Shown piece after piece: positions 24,302-36,481 of a stretch of DNA of 64,000 nucleotides. This DNA comes from Varroa destructor (lineage: Eukaryota > Arthropoda > Arachnida > Mesostigmata > Varroidae). Numbering within the stretch: position 1 is the first letter of the stretch; the number at the start of each line of letters is the position of its first letter. The stretch spans positions 16,108,243-16,172,242 of the forward strand of contig NW_019211454.1 of the NCBI RefSeq assembly GCF_002443255.2, written 5' to 3'. The position numbers and the translations under genes were made by a program. Below the pieces are notes generated by a model. That model saw nothing but the letters and a program-made list of their open reading frames with translations. It had not been told where the DNA came from and made no database searches.

Positions 24302-27300
24302 TTCGTTGTTACATACGTTCGCCGCTTATTTGCCTGATGCTGAAAAAATTCGACTAAGTACTACGGAGCAGATCCGTAACTCTGTCTGTTCCGTATCACC
24401 ACAGATGAGAGCAATAAACGCTGGCCAGACGTCAAATTAGCCCCGCTATTTGTTGGCTTGTTCGGGGGTAAGGATAGGAAAGATTGCTCGTAAGAGAAGT
24501 TGCACTATTGTGACGGCATAGCAGAACGCCAGCCATGACAGTAGTAGGCCGATACAAAGTAATTGAGTGAGTTAAATGCGGCGTAGACAAACACAAGAGA
24601 ATATACGGGCAAACGCCATGATGACGCTATAAGACGCAACATACGGATGCACTGACGGAAGGCGTCAGGGCATGATCTACCTTTGACATGATTTACATGG
24701 GTGGACATCCCTGACGCCAAAAGTGTTTGTCAAAAATCAAGTCTAGAAAAACTATTATCATTGATTGAAAGACGGATAGCATTAAATATGGAATTGGTCT
24801 CAGTAACGCTGACTTCGTTTAGCTTATACTCTGGTGTATTTTACATAAATTGATAATATATAGATGCAGGTTAATTCGAACCTCTACTTTCTGAGACAAA
24901 TCTCAGTTTGCTTCTGGCCACAAAACGCGTATCTTGTTGATAAATAGTGCTACTTCTTAAAATACATGATTTTCTCTTCTCTATACCCTTCTCCCAGACT
25001 GGTCTGACTCATCGAAACGAGAAATATATTACAAATCAGGCTTTTAGTAACTAATATCATTAAATAAACTGACATAATTTAACTCCTTGCAATAGCAAAA
25101 ATCTGACTTTAGATGGAATTAATGCCCGACAATAAAGATCAAGATTCAATAAAGATGGCAGAATACAAGAGTAAGCAATAACTAAGCCAGCATAATACGA
25201 CACGTAAAGCATATTATCTAAAAGCTTTTTGTTATCGTCAAAGACTTTTTATCGGCTTTTTTTTATTTTAACATTTATCGGCTAATCAATGAACTCTTGC
25301 AGAATTCAAAGAAAATTACAATGGCAGTTCATAGAAACTGGGGTCGTCATTAAACCATAACAACCGAAACACCGCAAAACACATCGGAACGTACAGAGAT
25401 AAATAACATCGACCCCATAAATATAATTTCCTATGTTCTTTTAAACACGCGTGATTAGTATTAGTCACGCTAAAAGACTACGGCTGTAGGTTCTTAGGAC
25501 CACTTGCTAGCTTGTGTCAGGGCTTTGACCAGCTGCATGAGTGGATCATTGAACCCGGACCGTTTTGTCAACTATATGGACACCTGAGACAATGTATTTC
25601 CTTGTATTTATGCCAAGAAGAGAATTTTCGATGTTCGCTTTAACCATATGGGATGGATATCCAGTATGTGTTCTCTATATGAACACATGTCTGAAACAAC
25701 ATCTCTAACTGGAGTACTGTGCTTTTCAATATGATGAAAATCATAGGAAACTAGATTATCTGAGCTGACAAAGCCGGCACTCAATGATTTGAAAAACATT
25801 CAATCGTTTCTCAAATAGTAATGAATCGCGCACCAAATAAGGTGTTCATATGTGGCGTAACCATAACTCCTACTGGACGCTTTTGGCAAACCATACATTG
25901 CTCTTAAGCAACTATCGTAGGAATAATAATCGATATATTTTCATGTGTCGATGAGACTGGCCGTTCGATCAAGACCGCGCTCATCTAATTCGTTATCTCC
26001 ACTAACGAACATCTAAATTTACTCACCTCTTATGTATATATAGTAGACGTGTCGTTGAAAAAATGTGCTAGAGGGCCTATGGCAGATTGTCCGCTTCTTT
26101 TTATCTGCCGTGTATGGTCTAGTAAATAAATGACTAAATATATCTACGTGTCGTATTATAACAACTGGTAGTTAACACTCGCCTTTCCATCGCCGAAATG
26201 CACAAATTCCCGGGTACTCAGGTACAAAGTCAGTCGCGCATTTGGACTTTGTTTCTTGTAGACGCTGAAAGTCAAATGGCAGAGCATAGCAAAGGAAAAT
26301 ACACGGAGGAGTACATCGTTAGAAGAAAGGCATATATAACACAGCTTATCTATCATGCCTGCTAAAATATCTATAATTACATTTTTATAAATGGCAGTCT
26401 GCATTAATCTTTGGGTGTAGAAGTTTATAGGGAACTTGTAAATGTGCATTACGATCTAAAACACAATAGCAACAAAGGCGCGGGCACAAAGCGCAAGGCA
26501 CATCTGGCAGGGGAATAACTGTGTTTCCCTTCTTATAAAATGATAAAATGGAGCAGTTTCGCATTTGTGTAACCGTATATGCATCTAACTAACTTGAGCT
26601 TCTATTTCCTTCGATGAAAAGTAGTTACTGAGATGATGACTGCTGTATCACCGAGCTCTTCAGCAGAGTAGGTTACCATACGATTATCAAGTCTACTAAT
26701 GCTTTGAGTAGCAGCAACGATTGACAAAGGTACGTCATCTTTATCAACCATTTGGTAATAAATACGTCAGCCAGCAGACTATTGGAACGATTGTTTTTAC
26801 CGTTCGCATTTACTTGATAGATGGTCGATGCGCAATTCAGCCTTGGTTCGTCGCTGGTAATCTTCACGGCCGCAAAAACACACACACACACATCAAATGT
26901 CTCCTATGGAAGAAAAGCATTCATTTTTCACCTATCATAGCCTACGTTTGTTGTGACGTATTTTTATTCGAGTGGCTACAAACGAGAGCTTTGTCTGTGA
27001 ACCAGAATGGTTTGTTTCGCTGTCGCATCTCCCCTTTGGTGCATTTTAATGAAATTGTGCGTTTAGTAAAGTCAAGTAACTTTATCCGTTTGTTATTACA
27101 AGCGTTCTATCTGTGACTAGCCTCGCTATTGCCTATAACGGAGGCAAATCCCGATATGATCATGCCACCGCTGTGGGCGTCCATGTCAATAGTAAATTTA
27201 CCATTTTTTTCTATTGTGACCTTCGCTGCTGCATGCTATACTATGTTAGATTAGCTAATAATGCGGTGCTGGCCCATTAAAATCTATTAGTGGCCAGCTG

Positions 27301-30262
27301 GACTTTACTACTGTAATTATTTTTATTAGAGCCTTGTTATTGCTGTCTTTCCTGCAGCCAAAGGGTCCTTCTTTTTCCTTTACTATTGTAGTCTTTGTGT
27401 TATCAAATTTTTCCTTTTGTTGAGGCTTTGATAACCTATTCCCATGCAGTGTAACGTCATAGCAGCGTACTGTGCCGTATGAAGCAAAGCGGCAATTTTT
27501 ATATATCGATGGAACAAGGAACCGTCTATAGGCAGCGAGAAACAATTACATATGTCTTCTTTTACGAGCTCCATTCATTGTCTTTGAGCAGAGACGGCCA
27601 GCTTTTGATCGATAATGAAAAAATCCAAATATCTTTGTTATTGACGTAAACTAAACGCGATAAAAGCAGTGTCTTATCGAGTGCGTTTCGTATCAGTAGA
27701 CTGTAAAACAGCGACAGTAGCGGCTGCAAGTGCAGTCCGGAGAACTCGTAGCTGCGTTCCAGTGGCTCGCAAACAGAGAGACAGATAAACAAAAAAATAA
27801 GGATGCTGAATCCTTTCGAATTAAGGCACTTTTTAAGGCTCCATACAGTTACCGGATAGATAGCTAAGGACGTAGCCTGCGGTGGTGCGAACATAAGCTG
27901 ATCTATCACGAAAAGATTCCTGCGGAGACTGCGGAGAAATGGGGACACCTAGCCATTGTGCTCCGTTGTGTTCCCTGCCTATAAAGTGGGTGCAGTGATT
28001 TCAAGAACTAATCATCCTTTATTGATTGATGGTGGCTGACGCGTGGTACGAGTAAGTTGGTGATATTGCTCAATATGTTTGGTATCGCTCAAAAATATTC
28101 TAAACAAGTATAGCCCAATAAGACATATTAGATATAGGTATATATGTTGTTCGGTAAAAAAAATTCGGCCACTAATTTTCTCATATTTGTTTTAGCTGTG
28201 GGCTGAGCATTGTTAGCTCAAGTTAGCTGGTATAATAAGAATTCATTTTTTTTGACAAGTTTGTTTAACAGCCCCTGAATACTGACAGGATGCCCTTTTT
28301 ATACGGTTTTGGCTTCGTTACTTCACAACGGAGACATTTTACTGTGCGTGCACTTCACCTATTAAATGCCAAATATATACTTTTCCCTTTAATCACTTAC
28401 GAACTAAATAGCCACTGACATATTCCCCGGACCGTTTCAATATGTGACACGCCAGCCAGAGTCGTGTCAAAACCTATCGTAATTTTGATCCAAGTTAAGG
28501 TGTTGACCAGGATGCAAGCTTTCAAACTTTACGGCGGCGTCAGCGACAACAAAGGGAAGCACGGTATCAAATCAAAACTGATCTTCTTATGGGAAGAATG
28601 TTCACGAGCGTAGTAGCTTCCGTCTACAGTCGGTTAGTTCAGCCGATCCCTTTTTCTGAACGCCGGTTCCGAGAGCTATTATAGTTATGACAGAAAATCG
28701 TGAAAAAATCGAAAATATGTGCGCCTTACCCTTTTTGCTAAGAGAAATAATACAACTACTATTACAGAGTAATGCCATAGGCTCCAACATACTCTTGATC
28801 GTGGACGAATGTTTTTATAGCCTGTTAGCTTCAGAGGAGTCACTTAACTTTTCACCTGGTTTCTATCACTGTGGATGGTCTCTGGCCGTTCCTTGACCGT
28901 TTCACAAAATCATGCTCGTAAATTGCGCAGCCAAGGAGGTTCAAGCTAACTAAACGCGTACGCAGCCAGGAAGGAACTAGGCCCCCGAAATATTTCAACC
29001 AACAATATAGCCTTTGCTCAATAGAGATGATACGAAGAGCGAGGCCAAGATCCACAAAAGAAGCATGACAAAATATGGCGGCCACTTTCTCTGCAATGTA
29101 GTTTCGCTATGTCACCGTGTGTGCATCAGAATTGTACAGCGTGCGGCAGGCGGAAGACAACGGACAATGTGCGTCCTTGGTTATATGGCCGTTAACAAAT
29201 CTGGCGGACCGACCCTAAAACGGTGTACTTATTTCCAAGAGAAAAAAAATAGATATATTGTTGAGAATGGGGTTAGTTTCATTGCTCTACTGATTAAAAT
29301 AACTATTTTTAGGGAACATATAGTTCAGAAATGTTGAAAGTTATTGTCATATTGTCAACCAAGTAAGAGATGATCAGAAGCGACGAAAGGTCAGAAGGGA
29401 ATCGCCAAAAGGGTGTGGTAAACGGCTCTTCGGATATGAATCACCGTTGTCTAAATTTACATTTATGCTAAATGCGAATAGTTTCGAAATCTCTACCTGT
29501 TTATGTCCTAAATTTATCGAGTCTAACATTTCACTTTTATCTGGTATTTCGAAATTTGATAATTTGTTTAAAAAGTTCTTCGACACACGAAGTTATAGTG
29601 GTCGAAAGTATAGGTAAGGGTTTCATGGACGAAATAGTCAATTACCTACTGTTTCTGACGGAATTCTGTGCCTGTGTCATACAGAAATTATAAGGCGGAG
29701 CCACAATAACTTCACATTGAAGTCAAAAATGGTGACTGATGATAGAAAAACTATGGTAGAATTTCTGGAAACGGGGTATACATTCGAAATGTAATGTTTA
29801 CTGTCTATTTTCATATCAAAAACGACCAATCACAGAAAGCTCTATGCCCATTTTTTGCCATTTCATAACATCTCCTTGTAAGCATGTTGCCCACCCCAAA
29901 AAAAAAAACCGACACTGCAACCATTCCTTTAATACGGGTTAAGTTGGGCAAGGCCGTTGCTTTTCACACATGTTTCTTGTTCAAGATTGTTGCACGACAG
30001 GTATTGCAGGAAGCTACTGGAAAGCACAATACCTGCAAGTATTATATAATAAGTTGTTTTTTTTACGTGTCATTTGCGGAACCCCTGCTTTCTCAGTAAA
30101 GGTTTTAGCTATCTAAGTCATGGATCGTATAGCGATTGATTTAAAGGTATGTAGCTTGTGAGCACTTGGTTGTGACCGACGAGAGGCGTGACTTACTATG
30201 GCAAATGTGCTGTGTTAACAAGTTTCGTTGTTAGTTGTTATTTTTCCGTATGCTCTCCATAG
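24302..30262. other. Intergenic, no gene recognised
   Basis: Open frames reach about 130 codons (26721-27116 plus, 27562-27948 minus). None shows a recognisable domain or good splice context. The minus-strand frame at 27562 is hydrophobic but has no ordered membrane pattern I can name. A short (CA)n run lies at 26874-26891. Confidence 0.5.
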
Positions 30263-30451
30263 ATGCTTTATTTTTGTTTCTTAGCACTATACCTTATTCA
30301 AGAATTTTGCAGCGGACAGTCCATTGAGATTGAAGAAGAGCACAAACCAGATCAACTTGGCTACTCGTTTGACCTGTCGAAGTTCATTAAGCTTCCTCCT
30401 GAAATATCGTACCGTCTTCTCGTGTCAGGTTTTTGTGTTAAATGCTGGTGA
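30263..30451 (+). CDS. Possible exon, unidentified
   Basis: A 62-codon open frame in which the stretch SIEIEEEHKPDQLGYS and FDLSKFIKLPPEISYRLL looks like real protein. It starts at ATG with a hydrophobic leader (MLYFCFLALYLIQEF) that could be a signal peptide. Alternatively the coding part begins after an acceptor such as TTGCAG or GGACAG just before SIEIE. A weak donor (GTTTTT) follows LLVS. I do not recognise the family. Confidence 0.3.
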   Translation: MLYFCFLALYLIQEFCSGQSIEIEEEHKPDQLGYSFDLSKFIKLPPEISYRLLVSGFCVKCW

Positions 30452-30985
30452 TCGCAATCCGGTTGAAAATATGGCTCGTGCTCGCAACGAACAAGTGTCA
30501 TATTAATCGCCATAATGTTGCTTTCTGGCTTGAAAAGTCGACGAGAAACGACTGTTCTGTACTAGGCTCATGTTTGAACCTCTGCTGCCTCGAACTCAAA
30601 GCAGGCTGAAAAAATTCATAGCCCCAATTTCCGGAGGCAAGCAATGCATATTAAAAGTCCGAATCTAACAGACGCTGATCTGAGACATAGATCTGAGCTT
30701 GAGACATCCTGACCAACTGCTCCAGCCATGTGAAATTCGCTTTTCATGCCCCAGTTCAGCTCTACTCTGCCGGACAAAAAGCAACTCTAAGCAAGTTACG
30801 CCCGATATGTTTTCTCATTCACTTAAAGCGATTGATGATGCACTAGGGGGCAGTGGATTTCGGAAAACACCAAAACGTAGCGTTAGCGACAAACAAACTT
30901 AACGAAAATTGAACGAAACTGCACCAGTAAGGAAAACTCTAAACGTATTTGCGCCAAATTTATTCGAAATTGACTAATAGCCGTT

Positions 30986-31565
30986 TCACATATTCACTTG
31001 ATACCGTACTAGCATTGGAAGGCAAGCCGCAATGTCTCTGAGCTCTAATGTCGTCAAAAATTTGCTTTGAGTATTTATACAAAGAAAAGCCGAGCTAGTT
31101 CGACTACTTCGTTCTCCTCGACGATCTTTAATTTCCTTGTCGGACTCTCGTCTGCATATATCGGCTTCATCGGCTTCCTCTACCCTCTTTAGCACTCGAC
31201 TGCTTCGGAGCTTCATCGTAAACACTTTCCTGCCTTCGGCTCGGCTTGATCCCACCGAGCAGCGTCTATCTTCTCTATACTATACAATTACTGTCGTCGT
31301 CGAGTTATCCAAGAAAGGGTCCTTGAAAATCTCAGCCATTAAGCCATTCTCGGATGCATCTCAATTTCATCTCTCGAGCCCTTGGTTCGTTCTTGTGCCT
31401 CAGCCGGCGACCTCAGCGTGCCCTGCGGGCCTTCCAGCCAAGACCTTTTCTGTTGTCAAAAATTTGTTACTGCGACGGCCATGTGCCCTTCGGTTAACAC
31501 ATCGTCAGACGACGTCTGCGGCGGAAAAAGCTAGAGGCCTTGGGTTATACCGGTGTTCGCATTAA
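30986..31565. other. Patch with open frames on both strands
   Basis: The minus strand has an 89-codon frame with the charged segment MKLRSSRVLKRVEEADEAD. The plus strand has a 142-codon Ser/Leu-rich frame across the same DNA. The minus frame looks more protein-like and could be the N-terminal exon of a nuclear protein, but nothing connects it to further exons. Confidence 0.25.
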
Positions 31566-31912
31566 ATGCAACGATATTAAGAGTGCGTATACCTAACACA
31601 TGTCCTTATATAGTTTGGATTACAGTTTTTAGAGGGATATTATTTTTCATACTTCTGTTAGAGTTGGTGTTTTCACCAAAAAAATAGAAACACATGTGAA
31701 AGAAAGACTCGATGTTACGATCAATAAATAGCATGGGCTGAATCCTAAAGAAGGTCAGAAGCTATTATATACCAGATGTATATGAGTAACCCATTTTCAC
31801 TCAGTGCATAGAAAATATAGAGACCCAGTGAACAATATTGTTTCAAAATGCTATCGAAATTTTGCTTTCGATTGAGCGCAAAATTAGACCAGGCTCTACG
31901 AAACTGAATCCT

Positions 31913-31964
31913 AAAATCATGAATTCCTACATATTCTTATATATATGTAGGAATTCATGATTTT
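31913..31964. repeat. Perfect palindrome, 22-bp arms
   Basis: Left arm 31913-31934 and right arm 31943-31964 are exact reverse complements (AAAATCATGAATTCCTACATAT and its complement) around an 8-base spacer, TCTTATAT. Such a structure could form a cruciform or an RNA hairpin. It may be the terminal or internal inverted repeat of a small mobile element. Confidence 0.9.
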
Positions 31965-32039
31965 ATTAATTTTTGATTATTCTAATGATCGGAGCTGGCA
32001 GATACTGCGAACAAGAAGTGCCGATGGAGGTTTGAGTAT

Positions 32040-32195
32040 TAAATTGCACGACCTCGTCCAGGACGCCTAAAGACATTTCTTAAAATTAAAAGTTACGTAA
32101 GCAAGCAAGTTACTACTGCGGCGTTGGCAGACAACTACAAAATGGGAGACGTGCTTTCCAAAATGGAAAACAATTCGAAGCGAAGAGTAATTTAA
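32040..32195 (+). pseudogene. Possible Tc1-like transposase remnant
   Basis: One frame from about 32043 reads IARPRPGRLKTFLKI then SYVSKQVTTAALADNYK before a stop. The RP(R)xGRxKT motif followed by a helix with T(T)AALA is typical of the linker and second helix-turn-helix of Tc1-type transposases. There is no start, no catalytic DDE region and the frame is interrupted on both sides. The match is short and judged by eye. Confidence 0.22.
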
Positions 32196-34144
32196 GGAGA
32201 ACGAAAGCGAGATGGCGAAACAGCTTATATTGCTTATTTATTTATATCCTTTGGTGGTGGATTTATTATGGATTATAGGTGGATTATAGGTAGTAAATGG
32301 CCCAGGTTAACTAAAGCGTGCTTAGATCGTTGCCAGCATAGGACTACCTTATTAGAAAACATCTTTCACCAGCTGTGTTAAATTTCAAAGTAACGTTAGA
32401 AAGAACGCGATCCTGGTAAATGCGCCACGCTTATAGCAGTGGCCCATCAATACATGCCCATCCTTCGAATATGACAACCCAATGGGTTCCGACCAATACC
32501 CGAAAACCTTGCCAATGTAATTACACCTGCTGTCCATTGGATGCGCCTAAGTCAAATAGGCGGACCAACAAGAGAGATAGATATACAAATGCGAACAGCT
32601 AACACGGTCGGTTAGCGAGAGGCTGGTCATGACCCAGAGATTATAGATATAGAGCCGTTGTTCCCGCAGCGACCTTTGTCTTTTTTTGTGCTTGTTGTTG
32701 GTTCGTCTCTCTAAAGTACTGCTGCTCGTCAGAGTTCGACCGTCGATGTGTGAGACTGTTTTTGTGATTGCTAGCTGCATCGTCCATTACAGATCATTGT
32801 ACAGTGATCCCATGGTACCCATACATTTTTAATCTATTTTTACTTTTTAATTGAGTACCGTTTTTTTGATTGAAAACTGAGTTTTTAATTGAAAACCCAT
32901 CATCTGTCCAAACGCTATGAGATGTCGTACGCGTGAACAGAGACTGAGAGCACGTAACGCAAGCACGGAATATATTTTGAAGGACGGATCGAAAATTGCA
33001 CACAATCCACCTGCGCTTTTTTTTTGTAATTATTTCGAGCCCTTTTACCTTTTAATTACCATCATCCAACCATGACCAAGTCATAATAGCCCGAGCTAAA
33101 ATTATCCTAGTTTAACCTTAGGACAGAGACTAAGCATATTGAAAAAGAAAGTAGAAGGTAAGGTGGAGAAAAGAAAGTGTTTGCGTCTACTCTAGTTTGC
33201 CCCCGAAACCGGCTTCAACGTAGATGAATAGGCGTTTCGTTTACTACATTGAAGGAAGTTTTTGAAATTATATTTAACTACTGTTTCCTTCGGTGCCAAA
33301 TGTTGGAGGAAGACTTCTGCTCGAAGGAATTCAATCTGTTCCATCGTTCTGTGGGGAACATTGGTGCTTTAACGAGTTTTCATGAATTCTTTAAGCTCGT
33401 TCTCTTAAGAACAAGGTGCCGTCAAAGCCAACAGACGACAAATACCAGGGGCTAAAAAAGTGGGAAGGGCGTAATACGTCATAAAAGACGCAAATAGAAT
33501 AGATTTTTCCGTACTGAACGGCGAATCAGGTCTGATGTTCTTAAGTTTACATGATAGAGGTAACAGTCTCGAATAGATCAAGAAAACTTTCTGAATGTAA
33601 ATCACTCCATATTGTACCGACTGTTTTGTTTGGACGGTTTTCGCTATAATACCGTAATGGGAACATGCCTACCTGACTAGCGTCAACAAAGACGGGACGT
33701 CACGCAGTTTCTTTCAGTCTGTCATTAGACTAAATTGGTGGGATTTGAAAGACGAATAATCATGTAGATGTTTTTGGTTAAATCTTGTCACACAGATTTT
33801 CTCAAAAAAATATCCTGCTTTTAATATCGTACTGAAGAGCTTAGGAGGGTATTTTCATTCGTTTATTTTGAATTCATCGAGGCTTTATCCGCATCTTCCG
33901 TCACTTATTAGCGCTTCGTAGACCCACATGGCTTAAGGGATAAATCTGCAGGAGGTTATTCTAAATTATAGCCCCCGCCTACGCCTAAAAGGGACTAGTT
34001 GCATCACATCTGTTTGACTGCCCCGGACTCAACTGAAGTTGAAGACTCTACGAGAGCATCTTTCGCTCTCAAACGACTTAAGTAATATCATAAGTATCGT
34101 TATAATGTACTTTAACTAAATACTAAGTGTATCGATTTATTTTA
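32196..34144. other. Intergenic, no gene recognised
   Basis: Short open frames only. A small doublet (GGATTATAGGT repeated) lies near 32269-32290. No exon could be supported. Confidence 0.5.
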
Positions 34145-34175
34145 ATATATATGTATATATATATATATATATAAA
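34145..34175. repeat. (TA)n microsatellite
   Basis: A short TA-rich run, TATATATGTATATATATATA and onward, with one interruption, in AT-rich noncoding DNA. Confidence 0.85.
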
Positions 34176-36379
34176 TAGAATAATACGTATATATTATAAA
34201 CGTGGATTTGATTTTATTAAGCGATTGACTGATCTTACTCGACAATACCAACTAGAACGACAACCTTATACAGCAACTAGTCCCGCAACATTTGCAGGTG
34301 AAGTTCTGCATTGCATCTGTAGTAAAAGTTTTCTATTACGAATCAAGTTACTATCTGGCAATGATCTCTACCAACACGCTTTCGTCCACTGTCAGTAGTT
34401 ACGATGAAGTTTTCAAATACTATTATGTATGTCCATGTTTTTAAAATGTTTACAAACGATTCCCGCGCCTCTCTAAACTTCTCTCTTGTCTTCGACACCT
34501 ATTTTGTTGCACGTGTCACCTGCCGTTGTGACAAACAAGTGATTATACTTTTGCTTGAAAATAAAGATCATCGTTCAAGAGTAGTTTGCAGTATTCGAAA
34601 ATGCTAACTTACGTCTGAGTGATACATCTTATTTCGGTCGACCATCCTAACATCGGCAAGGATCGTTTCAGAGATCTATTGAGCGCGGACGGTCGTCAAT
34701 AAATTCACCGTTAGCAACCGGCTTTAAAAATGGACTATAGCCTTAACAACGTTCCTGGTCTTCATTTCATTAGTTGATAGTTGATTTGTGGGTGTCCCAC
34801 GTCCGACTCTAATCGGGCAGAGTGCGAAAGTATATCGGCATACCATTACCACCCATCATGCTCGCATAACACGCTTTCACGATGATAGCTTTTGGTACAG
34901 AACCAGCATGCGAGACGGTCTATGAAAATCCGATATATTGGAAAATATCAAAGCAGACGCCACAGTGGATGAGTATCTTCCCAATTGCACTAGATAAGCG
35001 AGATCATTTAATAGAAAAGAACCAACCGTAAAAGTATTGCTATCTTGTTTCAGGATATCACACACAGAAGAAATTGTGAAAATCTTCTTACAAGAGTTTT
35101 GACAAGAGTTCTCCCTGTATCTCATCTATTTTTTTAGACTTCGGGTCGACGGATCGTAATTTTTTCCCTCCTATTCAAATAAATAACGAAACTTTCACGA
35201 CCAACAGGGCATTATTACTATTTTTTAGCTTAGCACCCTTTCAACACCAAGTGCATTGAGTTTCGGCGAAACTGATTTAAAAGTTTGAGCGAGGGATGGG
35301 AAAAAATCTTGAAAAATCGAGGAGTCTCCAAATGAGAATGGAGCAATTGTTCCTGTTAAGATCATGTTTTCTTTATTCCCTTAGCTCAAAAACACCGCTC
35401 TTATCCAAGTCACCTTCTGATCGTTGCAGCGCCCAGCTGAAAACAACAGTAGCAATACTCAAGTCGATTGTACAGAATCAACTTCCAATAGGATCGCCAT
35501 GATTGAAAGGCCTAACTTAGAGGCCCAGCTACGATTTCCAAGTCTCCTGAATGCACTGGAATCTATTTGTTGTGTACGATGCAGTGAGAACCATGACTAT
35601 TATTACGCTAGGGAATTACTATTATTATTAAGCGCTAGGGAATGACTCGACGCCCGTTGACAAAGAGAATTCCTTAAGGCAAAAAGGAAGCATTTTGCAC
35701 GGAGATTGCACTCTTGCATTGTACCTGGGTTGCACGAATCTGTACTAGGACGACGTTTCGTTCGCGGTCGTTTGAGCATAAAAATCGAACGAGTCCAAGT
35801 GGTCTAAGTATATAGCAGGGCACGTATAGTTTAGAAAATGTTTGTTTCGCCCAATAGATGTCGCTAGTAGTGATGCCCTGGGACTAAAGCTGTTGCCGTT
35901 ATCTAATAGCCAGCGCCATGTGTTATTTTCATATCATAGTATAAGTTACTGTAGGAATTTTACTTGTAACCGAGTTGACTACTACCGACAAGGGTGAATA
36001 AGTGAAATTTTATCAAATACTACTATAAACAGCAATAGAAAACGATATTCTAACCGTAGTAATTTAATTAGGTGCAAGAGGTTGGCAACGTGAATTGTGT
36101 TCACTGTAGGATACATCTATTATAATTATTACGTGAATGAATAAATGGAAGTTTATCTCTCAAACTCATAGTCTCGAGTTTGTGTACCTAAGTTACCAGC
36201 TGTACCCTGTGCGCATATCTTAACAAGGAGACCGGTTGGGCTCCATTTGGAAGCCGACTTATAGTCACTTGCTACGACTCGATATCGTCCGGCATAAATC
36301 CCTTAGGACAGGACAAGAAAAGACATTGTCCAGTGAATGCTGTTCGACCAAGCTGAATAAAAACAAGTGTTTAATAACA

Positions 36380-36402
36380 AATCGTCGCTTTCTGCGACGA
36401 TT
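36380..36402. repeat. Perfect 9-bp hairpin
   Basis: AATCGTCGC and GCGACGATT pair exactly around the loop TTTCT. About 60 bases downstream is a 16-base poly(A) run (36466-36481), and AATAAA occurs between them (GGCAATAAAGG). Together they resemble the 3' end of a transcript or retroposed copy, but the sequence before it is not recognisable. Confidence 0.6.
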
Positions 36403-36465
36403 CTTCGAATGACGACGTACGGCAATAAAGGCAATGCACCAAGAGGAGACTGCGACGGCATACCG

Positions 36466-36481
36466 AAAAAAAAAAAAAAAA
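36466..36481. repeat. Poly(A) run of 16
   Basis: Sixteen consecutive A on the plus strand, preceded about 40 bases upstream by AATAAA. It may be the tail of a retroposed sequence or a simple homopolymer. Confidence 0.85.

Noticed and set aside
27562..27948. Hydrophobic 128-codon minus frame as a chemoreceptor
   Set aside because: There is no ordered set of membrane helices and no family motif; composition alone is not enough.
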